A stretch of 64,000 nt of DNA from Ectocarpus siliculosus (GCA_000310025.1 FN649758.1:1281333-1345332), one strand, 5' to 3'; shown: positions 23,074-34,799, counted from the stretch's first letter. The notes: generated by a model not told the origin, from the sequence alone. Numbers and translations are program-made.

Positions 23074-26000
23074 ATACCAGGGATACTCTTTCACTGGGTG
23101 TGGTGCGCACGTTGACTACACTCTGAACACCTTCGAGGGTGGAGGCTACGAGAGGACTTGGTGCTACGTGAGTACCACAGGCGAAGAACGATATTACACC
23201 CCCTGGACTAGTTACCAAAACTTGCGTAATCCTCCACGACGAAGAGGATAATAAATATAGAGGAACGTTTTCGGAAAGTTCTCCACGGGACGGTTCTGTA
23301 GCGCCGCCATTTTGGGCACCGCCACATTCCTACTGTGAAGTAGTGCAGGTTTATCGCTCGGTCCAGGGGGTATGGTATCTTGTGTCACCTACGATAGGGC
23401 GTTCAGTTTAACGTTTGGTTCTACAATGGTTAGCGCCCTGTAGTGTTAGAAACAAGGACTACGGACAAGCGGGACGCCCTGAAGACGTCTATGTATGAAG
23501 AGCCGTGCTGGTCGGTGTGTAGGGATGGTGTTTTTGGCAGAGGCTTGCATGTTTGTATTAAGGCGAGTGTGAAGCATTCATTGCCGTTATTTGTTTGCTG
23601 AAGTGCTTGGAATTTGACGGCCAGACAGACGTTCCCTTGTCCAACATTCGATGGCCCAAGAAGGGCAAGCAAACCGAACATTTAGTGGCACTCCAGGATG
23701 GCCTGAATTTCTCTTATTACGCCACCCCGTAAACGTTCCTGCCTATACATTGACTCTGCATGCTACCGTACGGGCCCACATTCATGAAATTCCAGGTATC
23801 CACCAAGAATCTGAGACTTTCACGGAAAATTGGAGTTTTCGGTTATTGACCATACTGTAGCAGCGGTGGACTCTACCCTAGACTCTGGTATATAGCATAG
23901 TATCCTGTGCTTGACGGCGCGACGAAATACGAAACTAGCCTGCACCAGCCGACATTGAAGCGTTTAAATCGCGGGCTCGTTCCGTAGGTCACCTCGCCGC
24001 CAGACTGCCCAGGAGAAAGCCCATACATCCCCGAGGGCTTCAAGACAGACAACACCCTTCCGGAATGGGAAGCCTTAGGTGCCGCCTGGAAAGAGTGCTA
24101 CGATGGCTACCGCTGTGAGGCTTGGTGGGGCGGCCTCGAGGGCTCGCCCGACGGAGAGCCCGTGGTGCTGGACGCCCCGCTGGATTGGCCGGATTGCTGC
24201 GCTCTTTGCAGCGGCAGCGGCAGCGACGACGGTGATGGATCGGGCACCACCTCTACCTGCGTGGCGTGGAGCTTTGACCCCTCCACAGGATCATGCCAAC
24301 GAATGTCGACGGTGGCGGAACCGTCCTACGACTACTCTTGGGGTGCCTGGAACAGCAACAACACCATCAGCGGGTACCCCGGCTACTTCGAGGCTCCGCT
24401 CACCGACTGCTGGGGCCGGTCGCAGTACGACCTCTGCGTGAACACAAACGCGGCGTTTATCATTCCGGGCGTGATCGTGGCCTTTATCAGCCTCTGTTGC
24501 ATGTGGGCCTCGGGGTTTTGCGCCCCGTCGGCGAGGGCTGGTCTCCTGCGGGAACTTGCAATAGAACAACCGCAGTCCTCAAGGCTCGTGAAGGTCGCTT
24601 GCGCAGAGGTGAGAGTACATGAAACCGCGCTTGTGCTAATGGCTTTTTTGGATATGTTCAACTCGTCGACACAACTTCCGGTTAGTATGGACGATGGCAT
24701 GCGTTTTCGGCTTTGATGGTCTGGTATGTTGGGTTTGGGGGGTTAAACTGATAGTTTTTATTCTCCAAAGTCTGACATTGGCGTTTTTCTGTTCGTCGAA
24801 GCGGGTGGACGATCTCGCCAATCAAACCTAACCGACGCGCGTTTGGGGTGCTGCCATGACAACGGCAGCTAACATGTGGACACGTGGTGCACAGTCCGAC
24901 AAGCCTCTTCCGCGCTTACCCATCGCAACACATGTGCCACACATAGGTTGCGTGTACAAAGACCGTCAAGAGCACCGGCAAAGGAGGCACCAAGATCACT
25001 TACACCTACAACGGCACCTTCGTCACCCGTGACGGCGCTGTGTTCAACCTTCCTCCGCCGACTAGGCGTCCGAAGATGCACGAAGCAAGCCGCAGGATCG
25101 AGAAAAGAATGCTCAGCGTCCTGCACAACACCAAGCGCAACCCTAGGGCCGATCCGTCCCTCGCCCGCCGGTTTGTGGGCATTTTGTGTGCGAGATCTGA
25201 GCCATGTGGGCTAGGCACGGATACTACAGTGCGGGCCCACAATCAAGGAGTGTCGGGTCCAGGCCTAATTTCATATTCTTCACCACCGTCGAGCACATAT
25301 AGACGTGTAGAGTTTAGCATTTGGTCCACCGCTGAGCTGTGTTCCGTAAAATGTAAAGCTCCTTGGAAACTAGAGTTGAGTCTCTGTTCCTTAGCAGGGT
25401 ATTCCTAAAACTCGGGCCCGTCTTGTACGGTTCTGACCGCTTGTTGGATCCTGTGCCCGGCTCTAACTCCGCCGCTTCCCTTCCGATGCGACCGGTATCC
25501 TCCGCATGAAGCTGCGAGACGCCGGACGGGTTAAGGGCCGAGTTTTCGAAGATGGTGAGAGCCGTGCCGAGGAAACCTGAGGCAAGTAGAAGCGGTGGGA
25601 GCTTCTATCGCAGCCACGTACTGGGTCATCCCAATGTGCCGGTCGAACGGGATGCTGCAGTTGATCATCGCTTCGATTGCATCCTCCTCGTGGGAACGGA
25701 AGAGCCAGGTCGCACGCCTACGAAGGTGAAGAGCAGGTTGAGATGGTTGCACTACATAAGGAGGCAATATTGGTTTTCAACTCATCACGCAGACAACGAG
25801 TGCCAAGACGGTGTAGGGCGAGAAGACCGTTTCATGTCTGTCACAGCGGTGCTCGGGTAGATGTTCGAACGCGTGCTCCATAGGATTTGGCCAAGCCTCA
25901 ACCTAGCCGAACGCGCCGTGAGGCGAGCCATGTGCAGCACCTAGAGACGTCCAGACACAAACTGTGAAGCCATGAAGGGCACTCCGCGAGTGCGCACAAA

Positions 26001-26427
26001 GGCGTGAACAAAACGAAACGCCCAGATCAATACGCCTGCTCCTTGATTCATCAACCGTGTACCACACGACCCATAGGTACTGTTGGTGGGAATCCTTGGC
26101 GAGGACCGCATCACGTGCGTCGGCGAAGATGTGTTGGGGGCTTCCGTTGCAGATTTCTGCTGCGCTTCCTTCTGCTTCGTCCTGGCCGCCGCACTCCTGT
26201 TCATCATGTGTATCACTCTCCTGACTAACGAGGCCGCCCAGAACATGGCGGCTTGGACGTTCGAGGGGGACCATCGCGTCGGGGCAATTATCGGCCTGGT
26301 GTTGTGCACCTGCGTCCCGCTATCTCTCTTCGTGTGGAAGTGCCGCAAGAGCGGCAAACTGCTACGTTCGATCAGGGAGTGTCCGCTGGTGGCTGAATCG
26401 GATCGGGTCATCAATAGCCGCACGTAG
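23074..26427 (+). CDS. putative PAN/Apple-like multi-exon membrane protein (partial model)
   Basis: Likely exons are 23074-23167 (ends WCY before GTGAGT), 23988-24608, one starting at 24947 or 24962 (contains ITYTYNGTF), a region at about 25540-25740 and a last exon 26077-26427. The second exon encodes a Cys-rich extracellular segment with the PAN-like pattern DWPDCCALC ... TCVAWSFDPSTGSC, then a hydrophobic helix (FIIPGVIVAFISLCCMW). The last exon holds two more helices (FVLAAALLFIMCITLL and VGAIIGLVLCTCVPLSLFVW) and a short basic tail. So it is probably a surface or endomembrane protein; I do not recognise the family. Exons around 25000-25750 are uncertain because both strands are open. Conservation of the 25530-25740 and 26077-26427 segments in the broken copy at 29580-30660 supports their being coding. 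The start codon was not found. Confidence 0.5.
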
Positions 26428-28849
26428 TCAGGTGTCGTCACGAGTGTCGTTTCAGATATGGCATGGTCTTGAATTTTATGTACCATGGAGGCTTGATGGC
26501 GCGCAGCTGACTACTTGTTTTGCCCAGTTTGTGTGGGGCTCTGATGCAATTCCAAGTCCAAACCTCCAGCCGCTCTGTTCATAGAGACACTCGGTGAACC
26601 AGACGTGTAATACGTCACGACCCAGAAATCCCGTTTTTGTTGTCGAAGAACGCAAATCCGCACAGAAAAGGAAGGGCAGGTTTGTTTAAGGTGTAGACAA
26701 AGGCGTAGACAAAACAAACCGAGGTTGATTGAAACAACTCGAATTGCCATACTGTTTATATTGGGGTACCCGGAACGCATTGCGTACTGCGGGGCCCCCT
26801 CGGTCGAGAGAAGGAGTCGCATGTGTTACCATTCTGTTCAAGCCTTGTGTTCACAGAGTCTTAGCGTGCCAGAGAGAGAGTATCGCAGAGACAACTAGCG
26901 AGGTGGTCACATAGAAGGCTTCTAGTGGTGTGCCAGCCTCTGGAGCCGACAGGAAGTGGAGTCTTTTCCCACCCACCCACCCCTTTTCTTTCGAAGGTGG
27001 GGGAAAGGAGAGGACGGATTTAAGATTCCGGTAGAACTTGTAGCTGTATGTATGTGGGGCGAAGAAAATGGTAGGGTACCATTTAAGGGACTTGGTCATC
27101 TGAGACTACTGTGTGCAGTAAGATTGGTTCCCTCCACCGCAGGAGAGAGCACTCTCAGTTGCTGTTTGGAGGGAAGAGAGAGACAGTATTTTTGGGACAT
27201 GTCGGCGGGAAACGTGCTCTCTGCCAGTTTGGTATCTCTCTCTTCCCTCGGGCGGTAGAAAATATTAAAAAATGCAAATCGAAAGAAAACAATAAACAAC
27301 CAATTTGACTTAAAGTATGACAGAACAAGATCCCCGCGTTTCAGCGTCGAGTGGGAGAACGAATTTCCATGTAGGAACCTCGTGGACGCTGCTTGCAGTG
27401 CAAGCTCACAGAGGCATTCAAATATTATTTTCTTTCCTAGATCCTCGTGAACAGATTCCGTGACTTCCGCGATATTCCATTATTTCCCACTGCATGTTCC
27501 TCACGACATTGTAGCGACGTGGATATATCCATCTGCAATTGTCAGATTGGAAACGAAGTACTTCCAACACGTATGACCCTCGGTTGAACGCCTCTCCCGC
27601 ACTCCCCTCTGCGCGGAAAAAATGGTGAGCGCGTTGTGACTGATGCTACCATAGGGGAGTGCACGTTTGGGGTGAAATCTGGCACTCTTGGAGAAAGCGT
27701 GTAGTCCCGTTTCGATGATCGCATGGCTGTTATAACTCAGATTCGTGGAACACGAGAGTCTTGTCGAAGGGTCCAATCTTAGATCTGGGATGGCAGCTGC
27801 AGGGAATGGTCCTGTCATATCGAGGCGGGGCGAAAAGCCTGAATGCCGCAATTTTGCTAGCCTCGTCTGGGGGGGTGGTCGATGTGTCGGCTGCGTTCGA
27901 CAGTTTTGCTCCGGACGAGGTGCAAAGACTTGTAGTATCTGTTCTTGCGTCAAGAGTTAAATCACCGTTCAAACTTTGGTTGAGTCATCATATATTTCAG
28001 ACTCCCGGTATTCCTGAGCGATTCCTACGTACATGCCCTTCTCGCGCGACTGGCTGGTTATCTTGCTTTCGGAAGGACCCGTGAAGATTTTCGGAAAGGA
28101 ATCGTGTTTATTGAAGGTTGGAATACGCTTGGGACGAGTCGCGAAATAGCTGTGGCGGGGTACACATGCATCCTTTGAAGCGCACAATCTTGCGCAGTCT
28201 TCCAACAGACAACGATTTCTTCGTCGGTGTGATCCAAAAATAAATATTCCGACGATGTAGAGTCAACGAAGAAAGGGGTACTGTAGCTGAACCCTCGTCG
28301 CAATGAACATTTCAGACGTGCATCGCAGAAGGAAATGTGGCAATGAACGACAATTGAAGCAAGCGTGGGAGATCAAGCAAGCATTACAATGTTTATCGAC
28401 TGACGCCAGAGTAGGGACTGACGCTAGAGTAGGTGGGTGAACATCCACACAAAACTACCCTGCGCGCTTTATTTCATTGCCACACTATCAGCACCAGCTT
28501 GCGGAAGGTGTCTGCCCTACGTAGTAGTGTATTGGTTTACGTATTGTATCTTGCACTCTTGTTTTCTTTCGTGGTGTGTAAGCATGTGCAGTGCGGGTGA
28601 AATCATCATTCAATGGTTGCGCTCAGTGCCGAATTCATACCACGAGCTATCGACCTACGCCTGATAGTTGGAATGTACGCAATGTGTACATTATGATGTA
28701 TGTATTTCGGACACATCCGCAATTCAGACACGCGTTTGGTTTCCCGAACCATAAAATTACGAGAGGTAGGGGATTCACCTCATCTCACACTTTCGGGCAA
28801 GGAGACACACTCTACGTAAATCTATTGGCCGCGTCACATGCATATTTCG
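26428..28849. other. intergenic with candidate unassigned exons
   Basis: Mostly unremarkable. At about 27761-28000 (+) an open frame with protein-like composition (LNAAILLASSGGVVDVSAAF) precedes a good acceptor (TATATTTCAG) at about 28000. After it a frame reads SYVHALLARLAGYLAFG and stops near 28170. Reading phases between the two do not join simply, and I recognise no family. Treat as a possible small gene or relic. Confidence 0.25.
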
Positions 28850-29460
28850 GCCGTTATGCGGGGAGCCGTGAGCTGCAACGCCCTTCGGTTGCCGTCTCGG
28901 AGTTGACCTCCGGAAACAGGCGCCCAGCCTGTAGGTCCCATCCCACCTCGTGGGCGGCCGCAATGTACTCTGTGACGACGAGAACCGCACGATTCGTGCG
29001 ATTCGCGGTGTCGGGAGGGACGACTACTGCGTCAGTGGACGATCGCAAGCACTTGCTAACAAGAAGTTAACGACCAAGCCCGCTGGCGCGGCAGCCGCAT
29101 TGCCTGGGCGCCCTTGGCGAACGACAAGTCGAAACCGCACCGCAGGGTGTGGACCGCCAGACCGTAGAGCGCGATGTCTCGCGTGATAGCGATAGACGCT
29201 CCCGGCGAACCGTCGAGTTCCACTCGCATTCGCATACTCTGCAGAAGCTGCTCCAGCATGTGCACAACTTTGGCACCGCCTGTTTCATGGGCACCCCAAC
29301 CTTGTGCTGTTCCTCAGTGACGAACGCAATATATGAAGAGACCAAGGGACTAACACAAGGACTGCCCATGTTTCTAGCCGGGTCGTACGCCTCCACTTTC
29401 CCCAACTGCTCCCGCATTCCGTCGCCGCAGCCGAGCAGGAATAGACGTGTAGAGTTTCCG
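28850..29460 (-). pseudogene. decayed tyrosine-recombinase-like gene
   Basis: Minus-strand fragments occur in successive frames. They are YDPARNMGSPCVSPLVSSYI, then LLQSMRMRVELDG with ITRDIALYGLAVHTLRCGFD and LSFAKGAQAMRLP, then GLVVNFLL, then EYIAAAHEVGWDLQAGRLFP. The order and wording match the phage-integrase-like (Crypton/DIRS-type) tyrosine recombinases that are abundant in algal and invertebrate genomes, including the conserved Arg-Asp/Phe-Asp-Leu region. At least two frameshifts and a stop break it. The catalytic C-terminal R-x-x-Y part is not visible. Assignment rests on recall of family features; a profile search would settle it. Confidence 0.55.
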
Positions 29461-29579
29461 TGCAGCACCCACCGCTGAGCTGTGTCTGTTAACGGTAACT
29501 TTCTTTATTTTTCGTTGAAGTTCAGGTCTCTGTTTCCAGAAAAAACAGTTTTCATTTGCGGGGCCGTGCAGTACTATTT

Positions 29580-30660
29580 TGCTCGCTTTTGGCTTTCGTG
29601 GCCGGCTCAAATCCCGCCCTTTCCTCTCCGATGCGACCGCCGTACTCCTTGTCGAACTGCCAGACGCCGGACGGGCGAAGGGCCAAGTTTTCGAAGATGG
29701 TCAACGCCGTCCCGAAGAAACCTCCGCAAGGTACACATGCCGTGCGGGCGTATCGCTACCACAGAGAGGGCGCGGCGGATCCACCCTTCGAACAAGGTGC
29801 AGTCGGTGTTCGCTTCGATTGCATCCTCCTTTTGGGCGAGAACACAGCCGACGAGACAAACCGCAAGCCCACGAAGGTGTGAAGCAGGCTCAGGATACTG
29901 TACGTGAAAGCACTCATATTGTACTCGGGATGGAGAGACGACGAGTGTCAAGAGGTTGGCGGGCTAGAGAGCAGTCACGTGTCTGTCACACTGTTCGGGT
30001 GGATGTTCAAAGGCGTTCCGTACCAGAGAAAGCAAGCGCCCAACTTCAACCCACCCAAACAATACCTGACACGAAGCATGTGGCTAGACGCGTCGAGATA
30101 TGTATGTCGTGTTCTTCCTTTTTACGTATTTAGGAGGCTGAGTACATGGTGGCGATTCGTGCCTTGGTTGTTGCAAACCCGGCCGATCGGAAAAAGAAAC
30201 GAGGTCTGATGAAGGGCACGCCGCGAGCGTGAAGAAAGGGAGGAACGGCATCAGTGAGGACCCACATCAACACACGAGTGCAGTCAACGTACTTATTCAA
30301 CTCTGGGCGTTTAAACCCTGTACCACACGACCCATAGGTACTGTTGGTGGGAATCCTTGGCGAGGACCGCATCATGTGCATCGGCCGCGAGATGTTGGGG
30401 TCTCCCTTGAACCAGCTGTGGGGATTTTCCATCTGCTTCGTCCTGGCCGCCGTACTCCTGTTCGTCTTGTGTGTCACTCTCCTGACTAGCGAGGCCGCGC
30501 AGATCGTGGCGGCTTCGACGTTCGAGGGGGACTATCGCGTCGGGGCAGCAATCGGCCTGGTGTTGTACACTTGCATCCCGCTATCTATAGCCACGTGGAG
30601 TATTGTAAGAGCCGCAAGCTGTTACGTTCGATCAGGGAGAATCCGCTCGTGGTCTAACCG
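29580..30660 (+). pseudogene. broken paralogue of the 23074-26427 membrane-protein gene
   Basis: Two blocks match the upstream gene. At about 29680-29880 the shared wording is FSKMV-AVP-KP and RFDCILL-G, as in 25545-25740. At 30330-30600 a nearly identical acceptor region is followed by VGILGEDRI and the two membrane helices FVLAAVLLFVLCVTLL and VGAAIGLVLYTCIPLS. After the second helix the reading frame shifts: the expected basic tail (SRKLLRSIRENPL) continues in another frame and meets a stop. The PAN-like exon is absent; a decayed recombinase occupies the upstream position. It is therefore an incomplete, degenerating tandem duplicate. Confidence 0.6.
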
Positions 30661-31302
30661 GATCGGGTGTTCGATGGTCATGGTCGTGCCGAGAGTGAGT
30701 TTCGTCATCGTTTTGTTTTCTTATTTTGCGTATGGTAAGATTCAGGTTTCCGCGGCGCGTAGCTGGCTACGCTCTTACTGGTTTTTACAGGGTTGGCCGT
30801 TCTGGTTCCCAGCCCAGCGGGGTGGAGAGGCATCACGAACAAACGCGGGGCCTTAGCGTGTGCTCTTCTGTCTTTCGGAACATCTACCGGCGCCGCAATG
30901 AGCGCGGGTTGTGATTTTCTTGATCGTTGTCGCCTTCTTCGTATCCGGTGCGGGGCCCCACTATCAACCACCTCAAAAGAACATCGATCGGTGGTGCACC
31001 ACGAGCCGTCGGACATCGCCCTACACTCAAAACAAGGAACACAAGAATCCAACGCGTGGGGCTCGAACAGAAGACCGTCAACGGCAACGTGTTTTAAGTC
31101 TACTACGGGCAGTTTTTGCCCAACAATGGATACCCGCCTCTACGCATATCTTGCCACTCATTGCTCCGACTATATGGTCGGAAACAATACACCAAACACG
31201 CTCGTGCCCCCAAAAGTATCCATGCGCGTCTGGCTCCCGTGTAGTAGCTTCAGCCGCCAAGCTGGATGCTTCTTTTGTGTAGTCTCAATGGGCGAGTGTG
31301 CT
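30661..31302. other. intergenic, no gene recognised
   Basis: Overlapping short frames on both strands without motifs. It lies between the broken membrane-protein copy and the 3' end of the ciliary-like gene. Confidence 0.45.
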
Positions 31303-32154
31303 TCACATGAACTGGGGGTTCAGATCGTCGTGGATGTTAGATCGCGTGACGTTCGTGTTCAGCCCCATGTCTCTGAACTTCAGGCCGTTGAAAGAGTTGC
31401 TGATTTCGGAAGCAAAGAACGTACAACAAAAAGCGCATTGTGGGAGTAAGTTCGTGGTACGGACCAAAGCGGGAATCACCCACGATGACAAGTACCATCA
31501 AGTGCATGGCCGGGTACTATTCAAGTATTGTGATACATTGTTCGTTGTAAATAATCTCCAGGTTGCTGCGCAGCAAGCGGGCAGCAGTCCTCTGCGCATC
31601 ACACAGGTCTTCTTTCAGGCGCAAGAACTGACGGCCCTGAAGAGAAGCACCCGCACGGAATTCGTAGCCCGTTTGGGATGCGCAACTACAGTCACGAAAC
31701 ATGGGGATCACCACAATACCCACGGTTGTCGCCGGTACCGTATTTTTGGGCTGACACAGGCAGTACGGCGGTAGTTTTTCGGGGGTAAGCGGCTTTTGTA
31801 TTTAGACGGTACTACATACCATATACTCCGAGTATGCCGGAATTTACCGCCAGTACCGGGGCCGCCCACCAAGGCGGGAAAACGAATGTCGGAAAGATCT
31901 CGACGGCGATCCTGATAATAACGAGCGGCGACGCACCTGAACCCTTGCTGTCGTGCACGTCTTTCGAAGGTGAAGGTCGCCCCGGTCGGCCGCTTGATGC
32001 CAATATCGTTGTTCGTCGTGGAATACAGGGGGTTCTCCTTCTTGCTGGTGTGCTTGAAGTTCTTGAGAAGTTCGTCACGAGCGTCCTTGTCCTCGGGGAC
32101 ACGGTTCTTATTTTGAGAGGGGCGACGGGCAATGCGGTTGCGCAAAGAGGCCAG
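31303..32154 (-). CDS. PIERCE/UPF0691-like small ciliary protein (5' end missing)
   Basis: Two minus-strand exons join perfectly. The upstream exon 32154-31937 ends in QGF plus AG before GTGCGT; the downstream exon 31399-31303 begins with C after ATCAG, giving Ser, and runs to a TGA. The intron is 537 bp. The 104-residue product has a basic, charged N-terminal part (RNRIARRPSQNKN), then NPLYSTTNNDIGIKRPTG, ERRARQQGFSNSFN, and FRDMGLNTNVTRSNIHDDLN. The pattern 'PLY-TT-N--G--(R)P', 'F(S/T)', 'R--GLNT--T-S' is what I recall of PIERCE1/2-type microtubule inner proteins of cilia. That fits a flagellated life stage. No ATG precedes the upstream exon in frame, so at least one 5' exon is missing. Exon join is well supported; the family name is tentative. 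Confidence 0.6.
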
Positions 32155-32611
32155 CTGTCATGTCTGGTGTTGCCCAGATGTGATTGCTCGGGCACATCAA
32201 TGGTAACTTCCTTGGAGTAAATCGCGAGGGCCAGGTTCCCGAACAGCCCGTACCATCGGCATACAAGGTTCATGGCAAGGGAACACGATGAGTAGACCAA
32301 GAGGGGCGCTCCGGGCGTGCCGCCTCGTTCATCAAAATAGGTGCATCCTAATTGGCAGCGCGGGATGAGGGTTGCTGGAGTTCTCCGCTGTTGAACGATT
32401 GTTGCTTACTTTCAAGTCAAAACATGTCGCGTCACGTAGAGGGACCCCGGTTTCCTCCTCTCTCTCGTACATGACGGGGTGCTTCCCGAGTCCCTTTTCT
32501 CTAGCCCTTTGACCCAGCGACTCGCGGCGGCCCACGACTGCCCCCAACTTGCTGTCGCTCGGGGGAACGCCCGTGCCGATCCTGTCGCTCTCCTGCAGAT
32601 CATTTTGGTTG
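32155..32611. other. 5' flank of the ciliary-like gene, no further exon resolved
   Basis: The minus-strand frame starting with an ATG near 32271 (reading MNLVCRWYGLFGN) could contain a first exon, but no GT donor in the right phase could be chosen with confidence. Nothing else was recognised. Confidence 0.35.
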
Positions 32612-32842
32612 CGGTACCAAGGTAAACGGGCTGGTGGTGCTGCTCCGTTGCAGCAATGGGTACGAACTGCGGTGGAGTTCTTGCATCGTGTGTGGTTGCT
32701 GAGCTAGTTCAGTAGACAAAATCTGTTCGGTACCAAGGTAAACGGGCTGGTGGTGCTGCGACTCCGTTGCAGCAAAGGGTACGAATTCGGTGGAGTTCTT
32801 GCATCGTGTACGGTTGCGGAGCTAGTTCAGTAGACAAAATCT
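32612..32842 (+). repeat. tandem duplication, two ~116-bp units
   Basis: CGGTACCAAGGTAAACGGGC starts at 32612 and again at 32728. Each unit ends with GAGCTAGTTCAGTAGACAAA. The units differ by a few substitutions and small indels, so the duplication is fairly recent. A further GAGCTAGTTC piece follows at about 32850. No coding content. Confidence 0.9.
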
Positions 32843-33146
32843 AATTCTGAGCTAGTTCTCTTCGGAGAGCTGATGGAATGCCGCGGCGGGGTAACCCCTC
32901 TTGGGACATGTTTGGCCCTCTCGCTTGAAGTAACGACGAAGGCTTGGAGTATTTTCTTGCACTACGCAACCAACATAGGCAGACAGGCTTTCGTGTTGGG
33001 AGACAATGTAGTTTGGCGGCCTTGCCCAGCTTTCTGGAATAGCCAGAGTGAGGCTGGTCCTCAAGACCGATTCGTCGAGTAAAAATCGGTGGCTGGGAGC
33101 CCGCGACATGGAGATGATTTCGGGAGCTATTGGAAGCAGGGGTTTC

Positions 33147-33990
33147 CCGCGTTGTCCCTAGATCGGGATCATGTTTCGCGCATCCAAACCTGGTGTATCA
33201 AAGATACGTTGGAGTTCTTGTCGCAGTGGTTTTGAGAGGAGGCTCGTAGATGGAACGAGTACAAAGTACCAAAGAACGGATACATATCGGGCCGGTCTTC
33301 AGATGGCTCTTCCTTCAAGAGGCTTCCGACGTTCGCTCACCCTAGTGTACATGAAACTCCAGTCGATGCCAGCGGCCACTCGGTCGACCTTTGGGACTTT
33401 CCGGAAAACCTGCCATTTAGAGAGTTTTTTTCGACATAGACGCGGCCGGTGCAAATGGCGACAGAATTGAAAAATTACACCAGAAGGCTTCAGGCTGCCA
33501 AAGTCAACGGATACAATACCACTGCATTAGTTGAAATGCCTGCGCATGGTAAAACATGTACTGATACATAGGTTGCGAAGCTTCAACGAAGCACCTGTAG
33601 ACTAAGACACGGGATAGTACGACATAATGTTTCAAGCAATCTCACCGGTGGTGCATCGTATTCGTGCTTTTGGCAGGCCGAATTGCCAATCCTAGAGTTC
33701 GTGGTAGTGAAGAACGGGTTGGACGAGTCTCGAATCTGCGCAGGCATGTTGTGTCACATGAAAGACGCGTCCGAATCATATTTGGAGGTACAATGAGAAA
33801 CACGAAGGCGTACAAAGTACCAGCTCGGATGCCGATGAGTGTTAAGCGAAAGAGAAACTCCTCAGAAATTGGTTTCGAAATTGGTTTCCGAAAGTAATTT
33901 GCCGATTTCGGGAAGGCTGGCGATGCGAACGTATATTTTCTCCAAGGAGGGCGTGGTGTACTGCAAGGAACCAGCAGCAAAAGCCTACTC
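33147..33990 (+). pseudogene. decayed coding region of unknown family
   Basis: One frame from 33147 reads as a credible protein interrupted by only two stops. LDRDHVSRIQTWCIKDTLEF is followed by a TGA, then WNEYKVPKNGYISG, FKRLPTFAHPSVHETPVDAS and VDLWDFPENLPFREFF, a TAG, then MATELKNYTRRLQAAKVNGY to about 33568. Further protein-like pieces (ILEFVVVKNGLDESRICAGM; SGRLAMRTYIFSKEGVVYC) occur at 33690-33980 with more stops. The composition and length point to a former gene, perhaps of a mobile element, but I do not recognise it. Confidence 0.4.
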
Positions 33991-34147
33991 GTTTTATGTT
34001 ATCTTTTGAAATTCGAGGACGTGGGTACCTCGCGCCATGAGTTTCTCTTCCGAGAGTTTATGTGGAGATGCGGTACTGTTCCGATCTAGGCAGGCCTACT
34101 CGCGTACTGCAGGCCACAGAAATCACTACAATACTAAGTGAACAAAA

Positions 34148-34384
34148 CAGTAGAGGTCCCTGTTTAGTGCCGGTGTGTGCCCCGAATTGAACATTCACAG
34201 GCACTTTGCCGGACCCGGCACTACTCGAAGTATTGAGAATGACTTGGACATTCAGTGTGTGTTCGTCGAAAACACCGGCACTTACGGGGCACCGGCACTA
34301 AACAGGGACCTCTACCCGGCATTCAACAGGGACCTCTACTGCTAGGGACCTCTACCCGGCACTAAACAGGGAACTTTACTACTG
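34148..34384. mobile_element. MITE with 25-bp perfect TIRs and repeated right end
   Basis: TAGAGGTCCCTGTTTAGTGC (34151 onward) and its complement ending at 34314 form perfect 25-bp terminal inverted repeats around about 114 bp. Three more partial copies of the right end follow in tandem (34315-34338, 34339-34354, 34355-34384). The outermost copy ends CTACTG, complementary to CAGTAG at 34148. No coding sequence and no clear target duplication. A diverged relative may lie at 60533-60630. Confidence 0.75.
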
Positions 34385-34799
34385 CTGTACACTGATGTAC
34401 TATAGTCTGCTGTGCCGAACATTTTCAAAGAACGCCCGAGCAAGATGCGCCAGCTTTTTCTCTCTTCTCTTTCAAAAACACCGTTCCAAGCCTTGTTTCG
34501 CTTACTTCTAAGCATCCTCGCCCTCTTTGAGCCATCTCGCCAGCCCAATTAGTCTCTCTTGCTTGACGGGCGTAGAGCGTGTTCGTCGTATTGGTCGGGT
34601 TGTCGTATGACATGCCACACGTTCAGTTACATGTACCGCCTCCCTGTTCCAAACTCCCCAATGATTCAGCCGGGCATCGCGTGCTGGGGCAGGTATCCGC
34701 GGATATTTCCATTCTGCGGGCACCCTTCGTGAACATGTCCGGTCCTAGGTCTCTCGCGCAGCACCCAGCACCGTGCAGTGCGCGGTCGCCTTCGCACAG
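34385..34799. other. 5' flank of the gatB gene
   Basis: No repeat or gene was recognised. The presumed promoter and 5' UTR of the gatB gene lie here. Confidence 0.4.

Noticed and set aside
25941-26486. 181-codon minus-strand frame
   Set aside because: Antisense of the membrane-helix exon at 26077-26427, whose plus-strand reading is hydrophobic and conserved in the second copy.
31834-32220. 128-codon plus-strand frame
   Set aside because: Antisense to the exon encoding the PIERCE-like protein; the minus-strand reading splices in phase and has motifs.
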